DNA of 64,000 nucleotides from Ditylenchus dipsaci. Its lineage: Eukaryota > Nematoda > Chromadorea > Rhabditida > Anguinidae. The notes beneath the pieces are model-generated. The model had not been told where the DNA came from and made no database searches. It saw only the letters and a list, made by a program, of their open reading frames with translations. Position 1 is the first letter of the stretch. The number at the start of each line of letters is the position of its first letter. Location: NCBI GenBank assembly GCA_004194705.1, contig SADC01000918.1, forward strand, positions 151,837 through 215,836. The letters are read 5' to 3'. This document shows, piece by piece, positions 22,458 through 35,103 of this stretch. A program made the translations under genes and the position numbers.

Positions 22458-23237
22458 CAGAGTGGCCCAATTTTTTTACTTATATTTCTTTTGGTCATAG
22501 CTTTTTGTATGTACGGTCATTTTTCTTGACCAACCACTCATTCCAAAGCTCTATCTTTGCCATTTTATCTAATTAAAAAGATTGCTTCATTATTGATGAC
22601 AGTCGTCCATGTATGACTGTTTTGTAAAACATCGATGTTGGATGTTTATTCACAGGTTTCAGATGCATTACTATAGTCAAGAGAAAATCCGTGTGGTTTA
22701 TTGAGACTCAAAATGGAAAATAATGCTAACAGTTGTCTGAGGCTTGTCGTGTTATCGAAGATCTTCACGTTTAGGACGGTGCCCCTTCCTCATTGGTCTT
22801 TCGTGACTCTAACAGAAAACTATTTAAACCTGCAGATAGGTATTGGTAGACAAAAGTTTCCTCAGGAAATGGTCCACCGATAAATTGAAGCATATGAAAA
22901 TCGTCTTAACCGATGCATTGCTGTGGGTTGCAACAGCGTTTGGCAAAGCTTTAATAAGATTCATTCAGCGTTCACATTTTGTTTTTGCGTCTATTATTTG
23001 TTATCAAAAAGTTTTAACCTGAAAGCTACAAAAATCAGCCAAAATCAGTCAAAACTAACTCGGTGTTTTACAAAAACAGTCAGATATGGGCGATAGTCAT
23101 TAATAATATAGCAATTTTTTCATTAGACAAAATGGCAACTATAGGGCTTTCGAATGAGTGGTTGGCCAAGAAAAGTGACCGCGCATACAAATATTTATGA
23201 CCAAAAGAAATGTGGGTGAAAAAGTTGGGCCACCCTG
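22458..23237 (+). mobile_element. mariner-like element with transposase relic
   Basis: TA-flanked. The ends are CAGAGTGGCCCAATTTTTTT and the complement of CAGGGTGGCCCAACTTTTTC, typical mariner/IS630-family TIRs. On the plus strand 22685-22940 holds a decayed coding relic: a FIETQNGNNANS-like start and, in another frame, FPQEMVHR then EAYENRLNRCIAVG, which resembles the conserved C-terminal tail of mariner transposases. The DD(D/E) core is not recognisable, so it is inactive. It lies inside an older repeat (about 22260-23430) whose arms contain CCGGTATTAATACCGG-like sequence. Confidence 0.55.
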
Positions 23238-23711
23238 TACATCATAGTATGCGAATAGTATGCGCAAATGGTCTATCGTACGAAAAAATAAAAAAATTTC
23301 ACTTTTTTCACTTTCATGCCTTGCTTCCCCCTCTTAATCATTAACAAAATAGTATTTCAAAATACCGAAACATACCGGTTACCGGTATTAATACGGGGAA
23401 ATAAAATAACGGTATTTTGCCCAACCGTAGTTCTAAATTCGCGTTTTGCAAGATTTGCGAAAACTGTAAAAATACCATCAAAACGTTTACTGCTGTCAAG
23501 TCATGTTTAGAATACTGGAATTAGTGCAGAAAACAGGGTCTGGGACACGAAAAAATTTAAGAATTTTTCGATCTAAGTAGACGACTAGTTGGTTTTGTTA
23601 TACTCAGGTAGTCATACCCAGGTTGGTGGTGTCCGGGTAGTAACATTTTGGTCTTGTAATGAAATTTTAAAATGTTTTTCTATGATCAAACTTCAGTTCC
23701 ACTGGATAATC

Positions 23712-24116
23712 GGCTCTATTTAAGAAGAGGTACCATTTTTTGCCTTGGTCCCCCTATTGATTTTTTTGTAAATTTTATTGATAACACACCATCGACAATT
23801 TCAAGATAACAATTCAACTGCTTAGCGAATCATATATTTTCCCATCTGATCAAAGAACACCTTCAAAATATTCAATTTCTTAGCCCTGCAATTCTGACGG
23901 AATACTGCTTCAAAAATATAAGATTGCAGTAATTTGTCGCTTGTTCCGTACAACCGCTTGATTTTATGTTTCATGTGTGCCCAGAAGCCCAAATCAATAC
24001 AATACAACATAAATAGGAGACTGATAAAATAGAATTATAAAGCAAGTGAAAACAATTTACAAAAAAATCAATAGGGGGACCAAGGCAAAAAATGGTACCT
24101 CTTCTTAAATAGAGCC
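23712..24116. mobile_element. GG-terminal hairpin element with CCTTGGTCCCCC block
   Basis: TSD GGATAATC at 23704-23711 and 24117-24124. The ends are GGCTCTATTTAAGAAGAGGT and its complement. Each arm then contains TTTTTTGCCTTGGTCCCCCT, the motif that recurs in many other elements. The centre is AT-rich and non-coding. Confidence 0.8.
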
Positions 24117-24124
24117 GGATAATC

Positions 24125-24445
24125 CATGCACCAACTAAACCAAGTGGTCGTCCACTTACGTCGGACGTCCGGATCAGAATTTTTTTTTTCGTTTTTGATG
24201 TCTCAAAACCTGTTTTCTAGACTAATTCCAGCATGATGAAGATGGTTTGATGATGGTAAAAAAAGGTTTTGTATGGTATTTTTTGAGTACTGGGCAACAA
24301 CTGATTTTAGCAAAACTCGATTTTCCCAAAAACTCAAGAAATACCCTACAAAACGGCATTTTAGCACTGTCAAACCATCTTCAGCATGTCCGAATTAGTC
24401 CAGAAAACCGGTTTTGGAGGCCGAAAAAAATTCGATAAAGTTTAC
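24125..24445. repeat. Hairpin repeat of the CCAAGTGGTCGTCCACTTGG family
   Basis: Starts with a diverged CCAAGTGGTCGTCCACTT hairpin, then arms containing TGATGAAGATGGTTTGATGA and GTCAAACCATCTTCAGCATG around a TACTGGGCAACAACTGATTT centre. Related copies: 44610-44930, 59085-59405 and 59728-60048, plus diverged ones inside elements A and B near 3900 and 51570. The palindromic 20-mer at the tips is nearly invariant in the good copies. Confidence 0.6.
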
Positions 24446-25797
24446 TGTCAATCTTAAACCGAAGGCTGAAAAAAAGAAATAAAAGAGAGAAGACACCTAA
24501 AGCCAGAGCGAAGAATGACAGTATCATCAGAGAAGAGAACCATTGTAATTTCGAAAAGTTTCGAGGTTCGGGAATTGCGCCAGAAATTTTTCCGGATCCC
24601 GACCGGGGTCAAGATGAAATCTGGTGTAAATTTCGCTAGTTTTCCAAAAATGCCTCTCCCTCTCAGTCTTTTTCAGTTTCAAGTTTTCTAAAAGTTGCCT
24701 TTCACTCTCACATTGGGTACACACTGGGAGTGAAAGTGTGAGTCAAAGTCAGAGTAAGAGTGAAAGATTTTTTGGCGCTACTGGGGGGGGGTGATGTATA
24801 TGACAGTAGCGTCGAATTTTTGTTTATCCAATGAAGAGTGAGAGTGAAGGTAAAATTCGCTAATTGGGTACAAAGCTTAATTGTTTTTAATTTTTGAGGT
24901 TTTACGTCGAATTCTTTTGCTAAAAATTACAATAAGCACTGGGTAAAATGACCCTTTTCTTTCAAAAATGGTCAAAAAATGTCCCTTTTTACCCAATTTT
25001 CACCTTTTTTAATCTAAGAGCCCTGTCGTAAAATTGACGGTAGGCGGTTACCGTAAAATTTCCGGTATCCGCCGCGGCTTAAAATTGCCATAACTTTTTT
25101 TGTAGCGCCAACCTTAATTTTTGTAAAGTTTTCAAATCGGCCATGTTGCGTCGATTGGTGCAAAAATATTTCACAACAAGTGTCGGAACACATAACTCTG
25201 GTAATTTTGAACACGATAAACACGGGAAATTTTCCGGTAACCGCCTACCGCCGTAAAATTAATATTTAATATGTTCCAAGATAAAGCATATATAATCTGA
25301 ATTGCAAACTTGACTGACAACTTTTTTTTGATAAAAAGACACAACAGTTAATTTATGCAAAAGCAGTTGAACAAGATGCATAGAGATGTGGGGAGGGGAA
25401 TTATAGGCTACTCAAAGATACTAGCCAAATCTCGAGAGACTTGCACGGGACATTTGATAGTGGTGGACAAGTAGTGGGCTAACTCAAAGACAATAGGGGA
25501 GACAAAAGGGTCTAAACAAGTGGATCTACATCTTTTACTGTTTGTTCACTAACTCATATACTTTTCTTCAAAATTATGGGTTTTGAGTCCAAGTCAAAAA
25601 TACTTACTACACCAACTAAATAATTTTTTTAAAGGCTGAGATTGAGAACACCAAAGGCTTTCGCGGTTTAAACAAGTAACACAAGAGTAGTGACCAGGAT
25701 TTAAAGGGGGAGCCATTTAGGTTTGAAAAAGTGGCCTCCATGGCGCAGTGCGTAAGCGTTCGCGTTTTTTGGCCCAAAATGGTGTTTTTTTGATGTT
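24446..25797. repeat. Hairpin 25024-25256 and GAGAGTGA-rich sequence; no gene
   Basis: 24670-24860 is rich in AGAGTGAAAGT-like words in both orientations, with TTCACTCTCACATTGGGTAC / AATTGGGTACAAAG copies. 25024-25256 is an inverted repeat whose arms contain GGTAGGCGGTTACCG and CGGTAACCGCCTACCG. 25330-25730 shows nothing recognisable. At 25736-25772 there is a tRNA-like 5' half (CTCCATGGCGCAGTGCGTAA, A-box-like) running directly into a MITE. Confidence 0.4.
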
Positions 25798-26290
25798 GCA
25801 GTGGCACACTATTTTTTTGGCTTGTTTGTCCAGTTTAGCGGTAATTAGACTTTTTTGACGCCAGATTCGGAATCAGCAACCCGAATTACGCCTAGAAATG
25901 ATCAAACAAGCAAAAAAAAATAGTGTGTCACTACGGTGGGAAGGGGGGGGGTCATTTTGTAAATTTTTGTAAATCGTGTTTAAACGACTCCTAAGTGATT
26001 TTTATGTGCTTAAAACAATGAAAAAGCTGTTTTCTAACACTTTTCCACATAAAAAACCAATTTTTGGGAAAAAAATTTCGACCAAAATTTGACCAGAAAC
26101 TTGATTTGCCTTGGTTCCCCAAGGCAAAAGTCAAATATTGAGCAAATTAAAAAAAACGATTTTTATGCGGAAAAGTGTTAGAAAATAGCTTTTTTATCGT
26201 TTTAAGCACATAAAAATTACTTAGGAGTGTTTAAACACGATTTACAAAAATTTACAGAATGCTTAAAACTACAAAATGATCGTCCCACTC
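25798..26290. mobile_element. Two adjoining hairpin MITEs
   Basis: 25798-25940: arms TGGCACACTATTTTTTTGGC and the complement of CCGTAGTGACACACTATTTT around a short centre. About 25950-26262: second copy of the 1109-1669 family (TTTAAACGACTCCTAAGTGA in the arms, centre GCCTTGGTTCCCCAAGGC). A long G run at 25942 may be miscounted. Confidence 0.5.
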
Positions 26291-28880
26291 TTTTGAGCTA
26301 TATTAGCAAAATTATTTAGCGACAGAATAAGAGAGAACTAGTTTTTTAAATTTTCAAACTGAATTCTGACTCGTTGATAGACCTATTCACGATGCCAAAT
26401 CTCGCTAAGGATTTTTGTACGGACCGGCCGCAAAGATTTTTGAAATCTATGCCCGAGTTAAATGGTCCGGTATATAATATGTATATGACCATCATCAATT
26501 GATTGGTATTTGTTGATGCTGGTTACCATCCACCCTGAAAACTCGAATAATAATGCAATGGTGCTAATAAAAGAGCTGCAATTGCAACAGAAAAGAAATT
26601 TTGGCGCTAGTAGCGAATACCCCCAACAATCCGATCTTTTGAAATTGCTGTAACTACCCTTGCAAACAACAAGTTTAGGCTTAGCCCTTAGGCTTGGGGG
26701 TAGGCCAGCGTATGGAATTTGTGACTAATAAAGAGTTTGCGCACATTTTCCGGGGTCTGGGACATAAATTTGGGTACTTTTTATACCGGGATAAATTCTA
26801 TTTGATTGGGATTTGAAAGCTGGTCCGGAACCAAATCCATGCTCGGCCCGTTGACAGGCCTAATCGTTACAACATATTTGGGTCGAAAAACAACGCTCAG
26901 AAAATAAAAATAGGCTCCTGATGTTTTCGTTTAAGTTAGATTCGAATTTTGAAAAATGGAAAGTGGGCGGGACTTTGAAATTCATTAGTTTTCTGAGTAT
27001 ATTCTTGTATATTTTGGATCAAAAAGCGGACATTAGTGACTGGAAAAACAAAAAGATGACAGCAAAAAGTGAAATAGGAACTTCTAGCAAACAAATGCCC
27101 CTACCTAGATACTCAGAGGTCACATTTGTTTGGACAAGCAGCACATATTGTTTTTATTTCGGCACCTATTGCTAAACGGATTAGCTGCTTGGCCTAGCAT
27201 TAACAAACACAAAATGACCCTTACAAGGTCAATACTTTTTTGCATCTGCCAATTTTTTTTAATTTTTAATACTAAATTTTTTTTAGCAAAAAAATTAAAT
27301 TTCCGAGATTCCCAGCTGTTGATTGAAATTTTCATGCCGTTAAATGTTGGCTCGTGTCCTTCTCCGCACCTAGATCAGGCACTAGGGTCTTATTGAATCG
27401 AAAGTCGACGGTAAATGTCAGTGGCGTACGCAGGAATTTCTGACAGAGGGGGCACCAGGCCATTTTTAGACCATTTTACCTACACCGTTTTTCAAATTTT
27501 CGAGGCCATTTCACCTACATCGTTTGAGAAAATCTGACAAAGGGGGGGGGGCACGTGCCTCACCCGGGGGTTGACTGTAATTTTTATACGCTGAAAACGA
27601 TAAGAAAGTCGTTTACTTTACTAAAAATAAAAGTTTTCGGAAAAAAATTCATTACCAAAGTTGACGTTTTATAACTATTCACAGTTAATAAAAAGGGGCC
27701 CTCGAAGTGCACAACGGCCGTGCTTTAGACCCTTCTCGGTAAAAGTACAAAAAGAATATACTTTAAAAGTAATTTTGCGGCCAAGATGTTCCGGGACTTG
27801 AAATTGAAGGGTGGATATGTTGCAAACTTCAAACTTTAGTCTTCGATAATATAGCAAAAAGCTGGCCAAAGACTAAAGGAAACAAAAAAGTTGCACTATT
27901 TTGTTCTGTGGAACACTTTCCTTGTTCAAGTCAGTAAATGCGATTATAAAAACTTCTACTAATTGAAAATTTTCAAAATAAGAATTACTAAACTGAGTCA
28001 TAAGATTACTAGAAAGATATTTTGGAACACGCACAATATAAAATGTCTAAAAAGTTTAGACGTAAAAAATTAAAAAAAAAGCAAAAGGTGATTGCTACTT
28101 TATTGCGCCATAAATATTGCTTTATCACAGCAAAAAAAGGAAAAAATTTCAAATAAAAAGGAGAAAAAAGAAGAGTTTATCTTAGATAATTTATTACTTA
28201 TTTTACTTTTTATTTTTCCTGTAATTTACCCAAAAAAAGTTTTGGATATATAATACAAAAAGAGTAATACTCAAACAACTATATATCAGTCAGCCATTTA
28301 ATAGCAGTAGACAAGTTATGGGCACCAGTTAATGGCTGTTAATCCCTATTGTTTCCTCTCCACATTTATCCAGTAAAAAGGGATAGGGATTTGAGTAATA
28401 GTCTTTATACAGGTAGTAGTTGCCCTGGGAAACACCAAACACAAAAACAGGAAGGATGTAAATAGCAGGAAGCTTGACCTGTGGTCTGAACCGCACAGCT
28501 TTCACACTGACAAATATCACAAGAATTCAAAATCAGTCCAAACCAAAGTGCATGATCAGTAGTCTTGTTCGAATTCATGTTAGGCAGGTAAATCTCTGCA
28601 CGCATCTATAACCCTTCAAGCCTATAGCTTAGAGCGTCTTGATCAAAAAATATTTACAGAGACCAGCGTGGTAAAGGCACCGGTGCCGATGCCGAACTTT
28701 GACTTGGCACCGGTGCGTTGCCGGTGCATGCCAAAAAAATTCGGTGCCGGTGCTGCTGCTGATCCGAAAATTTTTTAAGGTGGTGCCGTATTTTTACCGG
28801 TTTTTTTATCAAAAATATGATCAATTCGAAGAAAAATTTGCTCCTTTTAAAAAAAACGACAGATTTCACTAAGAGAAGTG
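26291..28880. other. No gene seen; scattered repeat fragments
   Basis: 27420-27590 begins GTGGCGTACGCAGGAATTTC and ends in a G-rich run and GCACGTGCC, which looks like a transposon terminus. 28664-28790 has three or four GGCACCGGTGCCGATGCCG-like words, again a probable repeat end. 26650-26710 resembles 33663-33715 (AACTACCCTT...AGGCTTA). Frames in between are short, with no domain signal. Confidence 0.35.
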
Positions 28881-30770
28881 TTATGGCTTGTTCACGTATT
28901 TCGAGATCGTGTTCGAGGTCGAATTTGAAGGTTTTGATGTATATAACTTGGATTCCCCTTTAGTAAATCTCCAAAAACCAAGTTTCATCGGCTTTCGACC
29001 ATTTTGGGGTGAGATTCCAAGTGATCCAAGTTATATACATGAATATTTTCAAGTCCGACCTTGAACTCGAAGTAAGTGAACGCCCTTGATCTGAAATCCA
29101 TGTGTGTGAATAAGCTATTAATAAACATATAAACATTACAAATGTCAAACGGCCACCGAGGCCACTTTTCCAAACCTAAATGGCTTGCCCTGCTTTAAAC
29201 GTCTACGCACCAAAAATTGTGTCTGGTAACCGTTTAACTATGATCCGCGACTCGCGCCCTGCTGGAAATATTAAGCCTAAGCCTAATACGCCATACTTTT
29301 TGCCAGCGGTTCTAAACAAATTTCTCAAACAATGTATGCCTTGAGCAAAACTTAAAACTTGCAGCTGATTCTCAATTGATTGTGCAAGCATTAATTGCAG
29401 CACACACAAAACCAATTAGGAGCAAAATATTGCGTGGAGTATAAACAGCAGTAGCAGCAGATACATCTCCAGCTTTTGAGTCTGGAGAGAGGTAAGTGAT
29501 TCCCTTGCTTCCATTCTCTCTTTTATGCTCTAATAAGTTGACTGGAGAGAGGATGAATGGGAGAGGAAATAGTAATTATTATATGAGGATAATTAAGTTC
29601 ATACAACTTCACCTTTGTCTCTTCAACCAAAAGCCAGCTAACAGTTTCCACCCCTTTTGTAATGAAGTTGATTATGAGTGGGTAAGAGAAAATGATCGCT
29701 TAGGTTACGTAGTTGTCAACGTGGAAAACTTTTTAAAATTCATTGCGCTAAATAAGACTTTGTGAAATTCAGTTTGGCACGTTTAAATGAGCGCAAGATA
29801 CTTTTTTCAGGGCAAAAATGGTAAAAACTCAACTGGTTTCAAGTCCTAACTCGTCTTAATTTCATGGTACTTGCTGGGTTTAACACACCCCCTAAATTTT
29901 GAAAAGTGACTCAAATACACGTCTTAAACTACATTTTCATGCCTTACATGTTATGAGAAACATTTCAAAGCGGCTTTTGATATAAAAAAAAATTGAATTT
30001 TTCTCAAAAATATCGTCTTGAACTCATTAGACGTGTATGGTATTTTCAGGGTATTTTGAAGTCATTTTTCGGTGATTTACCACATTTAGGCTCAGGCTTT
30101 GGGGCGGCGGTAAATTAATCCTCGGTAAATTCACCCTCCAGTAAATTCATCCTCCGGTGAATTCACCCTCCGGTAAATTCATCCTCTAATTTTTCTTGAC
30201 AGGAATAATTTTCATTATCATGCTTTTTGAATTTTTTTCGGGGAGCAGGACTCTGGAGCATCTCCACACTACAGTAGCCCACTTTTTGTGTCTTGTGCTT
30301 AGGCGCAGAATAGGCCATGTATGCTAGAACGAACTCAAACATGTATTCTGCACATGTCCCTCCAAACTTTTAAGGTTACAGGTTCCAGCCTTGGTGGTAA
30401 CAGGCATCATTTTTTCTTTATCGCCATTCATAAAATAGTTTTTATAAGACCAGTAAGCCTCACGGCGGGTAGTAGAACCATCTAGTACCTCCGCTAAATG
30501 GGTTTCCAGGCTAGGTGAGATTTGTCAAAAACGAAAATTTTCAAACGTAGTTTTGTCAAAGCGAAACTTGTCAAGACGAAAATTTTCAAAACGAATTTTG
30601 TCAAAACGAATTTTGTCAAAACGACATTTGTCACATGCAGAATTTGTCAAAAACGAATTTTCTCAGACACTTATCAGTCCAAAAATCTCACCCTCCATTT
30701 TTTCGGTCATTTGTCGTGTAAATCAATTACATGGTGTTTTTGCACTAACAAGTATTCTCGTTAAGGTAAT
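28881..30770. repeat. Hairpin 28882-29092, unique DNA, and word arrays before the next gene
   Basis: 28882-29092 is an inverted repeat (CTTGTTCACGTATTTCGAGA / TCGAAGTAAGTGAACGCCC) with inner arms around AACTTGGATTC. 29400-29770 looks unique; a GTAAGT site follows GGAGAGAG at 29491 but no exon can be fixed. 30110-30190 holds five GGTAAATTCACCCTCC-like words, and 30525-30665 about nine TTTGTCAAAACGAA-like words in one orientation, ending about 110 bp before the start codon of the 30774 gene. Confidence 0.5.
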
Positions 30771-30773
30771 AAA

Positions 30774-31745
30774 ATGAGCATGTCAAGCGAGTCAAGTGAT
30801 GGTGAGGAAAACGCGCCAGCAATGTTTCCCTTCGAAGTATTTCCTGAAGAGCCGAGAATTGAAAAGACCATTAGTTCACACAACAAAAAGATGTTGGCAA
30901 CTGGTGGTATGTTTTTTCTTCTTCCGTTTTAACTAAACCTGTGTAACCGGTTATGGTATTGAAGGCTTCACACTCTATTTCGGCTACTCCACAACTCTTC
31001 ACGTTAAACAAGCCAATGGGAATATTAATCAAACGCCGGCGGAAGTCTACCATTGCTCGGAGCGTCTTCGTCGCACTTCTGAGATGATGATCTGGATAGG
31101 TAGGTAAAGGCAAAGCAGCTAATGAGGGATGATCCTGTGACAATGACAGCTAAGAAGGCACAAATCGAGGGACTCTCAGAAGCTCACTCGGGTATCGTGG
31201 CTGTAATGAAAGAACAGAATGTCGACAGAGTTTTGCAGCTGGAAAAGCACGTAAGTCATGCTTACTTAACGTATATGTCGGTGACGAATTGTCATTATTT
31301 CTTTAGAGAGGATTTCCGGTTCCAACAGGCAAAACTACAATTCCGTGTCATTCTATTTGTTCGTGCGAAAACTTTGCTGTTTGGCTCTGATTGATCCAGC
31401 CTTTGTCGGGACTGCACTTGAATGTCTGAAGCAGGAAGCCATGAATTTTTCGGAGGAACAATGGTACCAGAAAGTGGGCATGTACATCAATTATTTTGAA
31501 TCGGTTCACAATTTTTTGCGTGTTTTTCAGTTTTAGTTTCAATTTTTTAGACTTGGGTACAGAGACGAAATAGGTGCGTTGAAGGATATAAACTGTAATA
31601 AATATCAACTGTATATTTAGGCAAAGAGTCTCATCACCGAGTGCTTCGCTTATCTCAGGGTATCGGTTGGGCTGAGACAAGCAATTTGGCTCAAAAGCGA
31701 AAAGTTGAAGGAATCAAAGAAGCTTTGGCAGTATTCAGTATTTGA
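30774..31745 (+). CDS. Small multi-exon host gene, function unknown
   Basis: I do not recognise it. Phase-consistent exons: 30774-30906, 30965-31099, 31150-31250, 31307-31503 and a last exon 31621-31745 ending in TGA. A tiny exon near 31552-31572 is possible. The protein starts MSMSSESSDGEENAPAMFPF, an acidic Ser-rich head, followed by FTLYFGYSTTLHVKQANG, a charged helix ending MKEQNVDRVLQLEKH (donor GTAAGT), a Cys-rich CHSICSCENFAVW segment, and ECLKQEAMNFSEEQWYQKVG. About one base is missing near 31386-31390, where the frame jumps between AVWL and IDPAF. No signal peptide or membrane helix. It could be nuclear, but nothing proves that. The gene has no hairpin repeat in its introns, unlike its surroundings. 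Confidence 0.5.
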
Positions 31746-33960
31746 TCTAAGTTTTGATGGAAGTTGATTTATTTTTGTGATGTCAATTGTACACGTTGTC
31801 TGATAAAATATGTGATAAAAGGAAAGGGATATTGTATGGGAATTGTGGGAATTGTTGAATTGTTGAATGGGGCGTGTGATTAAGTACTTGATGTTAGGAA
31901 TTACCGTATTTTTACAATAGAGTTGAAAAGAATTAGAAAGTCTCCAGTTAACAAATTGAAGTCAGGAAAATGTTCAAAAAATATTGAAAATTACTATAGT
32001 CTGTATGCTTCCTGCATTGAACTTAGGAACAAGGAACTTCCCAGATTTTTTACCTGAAACAAAATGGAATAGAATTTGACGGCACAGAACCATTTAGCTT
32101 GAATCGTTCGATAAATTTAGGGAAGTTGGCGGTGCTAGAATATGTTAATTAGAATATGTCTAGAATATGTTAAATGTTAATAAGGGAAGTCAGTTATTTA
32201 AAAAGATTACTTGTTATTAATGTGATTTTAAAGCTGAGCATACCGCACTCCCTCTAATAACTCCCGACCCTTGTGTCGCGGAGCGAGTGGGCCCAAGACA
32301 TTTCATAATGAGAGTAATATGCATTTTTAATTGTAATTCCACAGCCCGTTTTTTGGGGTCCTTTTGGTCATAAAACTTAGCGAAAGAAATAAGTTTTATA
32401 TTATAATTAAATGATTTTGAGTGGACATTTCTACTTCCAGAGAGCAGCACATTGCACTCTCTGGTTATCTCTGCCATCAACCCATCTGGAGGTGGCTTGT
32501 TGTTTACTCAAAGTAGTCGGTTGTATTTGCAACCCAACTCTGGTAAACAGATTAGCCCCTTGTTGAAAGGGCAATAATGTAGGCAGCATGAAGCAATATG
32601 GTTTATTGTTTGTTCATTAGTCAGTGTTTTTGATAATTTCCCAACTTTGGGCTAAACAACAGCCTTTATACAGGATATTTATAATTTCTGTCGAACAAAG
32701 GGTCCTATTTACCATTTCATGCTCCGGCTATCGGCAAAATATGATTTATATCATATTTTGCCATAAAATCGGAAAGCTATTTGGACATCGGCCATATGGA
32801 CCGAAACTCTCCACCCCCTTTGAAGGGAGCTGGTGAGGTATATAACCGCCCAATTAGTGGGATCTGGGTTCTACAATCTATCATTATATTGCCGTTTTGT
32901 CGGAGCTCTCTTGTGAGTTTAGAACCATTTGTGCCTTATTTTGCGCCTTTATTCTTGCATTTTGTTGCTTAAACTATTGGTGTACTGGTGTTGCAAGTAA
33001 ATAAAATCTTGTTTTTATTTGCTTGTGTAATTTAAATCGGAGGATTTTTCTAGGCGGTTTATCGACTCTTCGAAGTTTCGATATTCCGAAGGAAGTTCAA
33101 TAGGAAATTCCACCCCGCATTCACTAGAAATACTTTTACTCAAAGTATTCCCGAGTATTGTCACTAACAGAGTTTCCCTTCAGGGCAGGAAACTCCGTTT
33201 TTGACAAAGCCCCAGCAAGGGAATAAAGTTATATTTATTTACTAGAAATTTATCTTAGGGAACTGTCAAGAGGTTCCCATATTAGGCGGAAATTAAACCC
33301 CCCTTCATCCGGGTACCGATTTCCCAGGGAGTCCGTTAGGGACAACCAACCCCCTTAAGCCTTAGAGTCTGCACAAGAGCATCCCACCGATTTCGATCGG
33401 TCTGGTGTTCTCGAGTATTGGCAAAGACCGAAGCGAGCTTAAAGGCACTCGCTTTTGTCTTTGACACCTTGGTTTTTTTACTAGGATTTCAGAATAAGTG
33501 CCATTTTTGATTAACAATTTCAAAAATTTTTCAGCGGTTGAAAAATAACTCCCCATGGGGAGTTAATGGAGTGAATATGGTATAAGGTTTTTTGGCGCTA
33601 GTAGCAAATACTCTCATCCTCCACCACACCCCCCTCCCAAAAACCTGACCTTATAAAAATCGCTGTAACTACCCTTTCAAGTAACAACTTTAAGCTTAGC
33701 ACTTAGGCTTGAAATGGAAAATACTCACAGAAAGGCTGTGTCATCCTCCATCGTCAAAAAATATTAAGGTCAATGGTTTCCTAGTTGCCTTCATTTTTGT
33801 TTAATGCTTTAAAACAGAATGGTGAAAAGGATTTTATTTCCGATACTACTGCTTTACGTATCTAGCGTATCTGCCAGAGTATTGCAAAACCAAAATTCGT
33901 TCGGATTTGCATTAAATGATGGTGTAGATGGATATTCCTGCTCTTATCGGGTTACTATGA
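31746..33960. other. No gene seen
   Basis: Mostly unique-looking AT-rich sequence. AATAAAGTTATATTTATTTA at 33222-33241 could be a retroelement 3' tail. 33390-33460 contains GAGCTTAAAGGCACTCGCTT. ORFs of 60-87 codons lack domains and splice support. 32780-32830 contains a TTGAAGGGAGCTGGTGAGG stretch that could be a splice donor, but no exon is definable. Confidence 0.35.
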
Positions 33961-33967
33961 AGTTATA

Positions 33968-34394
33968 CAGTCAAAGCTCTACGTAACGTTCACCCCAAAA
34001 AGTCTGTTCCCGCCTAGGGTGCGACACTTTTTTAACCTGATTTTTGAAGTATTTTGCCAGTTCTGTTTTTACACTCTGGTCCCGAACTCCACAAGGATTC
34101 CGATTTCGCCGATCGTTTCTCAAAATTCTGAAATATTTCTCCCTAAAAAATCAAAAACCCTGAAAATATAGGATTTTACGTTCACCTTTTTGAAAAACAG
34201 GTAAACGTTATATGGGGTTTTTGCTTTTTTTAGAAAAAAAATCTTATATTTCTGAAAAATGATCGGCAAAATTAGAATCCTTGTGATATTTGGGACCAGA
34301 CTGTAGCATCAGAACTAGCAAAATACTTTATAAATCAGATTAAAAAAGTGTCGCACCCTAGGCGGGAACGAACTGGGGTGGGGTGGTGGGTTGT
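33968..34394. mobile_element. pogo-like TA MITE with TTCGTTCCCGCCTAGGG arms
   Basis: The left end TA-CAGTCAAAGCTCTACGTAA and the inverted arms GTTCCCGCCTAGGGTGCGAC / GTCGCACCCTAGGCGGGAAC are clear; the right terminus is eroded. The inner arms carry CCGATCGTTTCTCAAAAT / TGAAAAATGATCGG. Same family as 55628-56052, with related sequence in 4917-5173. Confidence 0.65.
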
Positions 34395-34399
34395 ATTCA

Positions 34400-34755
34400 C
34401 TGCTAGGGTCCTAAGAGTCATCCCTTTTTTGTTGCAACTTTTTTAAAAAATTTTGTACTAGCATGTAGCCCTTGGCTTTCTAATGAGCTATCAAACTTGC
34501 CTGAAAATTTTTGAAAATGACAAGATTTAGAGGTTTCAAAAAACTGTCAACTTTTTAAAGATTGATTTGAAACCTCAAATTTTCGGCAAATTTTTCAGAG
34601 CAGTTTGATAGCTTATTAGAAAGCCAAGATTCAGAGCACACGCTGGTGTAAAAATATGCATACAATTGCAACAAAATTTGAAGAAAAATGGCTATATAAA
34701 ATTTGAGGGCGTAAATAATTAATTTGAGGGCGTAATTCAGCATTTTGAGGGCGCA
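34400..34755. repeat. Hairpin repeat, TTTGAGGGCG family
   Basis: Inverted arms contain the shared motif (ATGTAGCCCTTGGCTTTCTAATGAG and its complement at about 34610-34655). Three TTTGAGGGCG words lie at the right end (34700-34755). Related to 10745-11150. Confidence 0.5.
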
Positions 34756-35103
34756 AATCAATTTTAGTCAATTACAAAAAGCGGCCAAAAACTTGAATAT
34801 GTGAATGTAAATGTGAATGCAGATGTAAGAGGTCTTCACAATATCTAAAATATTGAAATACAGAATCTGTGAGAATGAACCGGTGCCTGGCCATGACGGA
34901 AAAATGAAATCTTTTTTGTTCCTATCTTGTAGAATGAACTTTGGGGAGCTCAAAACAACTGGACTCTTTTCAAAATGATACTATAGGAGACGAGCAATCA
35001 CCGTTGTTCATAACAATAACCGTTATAAACTGAAGAGGGAGGATACTAACGTCACATATAACTCTCAACCCTCGTCCATAATTTTTGAAACGTGTCTTGA
35101 GCC

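Noticed and set aside
29496..29765. 89-codon plus-strand frame with varied amino-acid composition
   Set aside because: No homology recognised, no convincing start context, splice partner or poly(A) signal; it could be chance.
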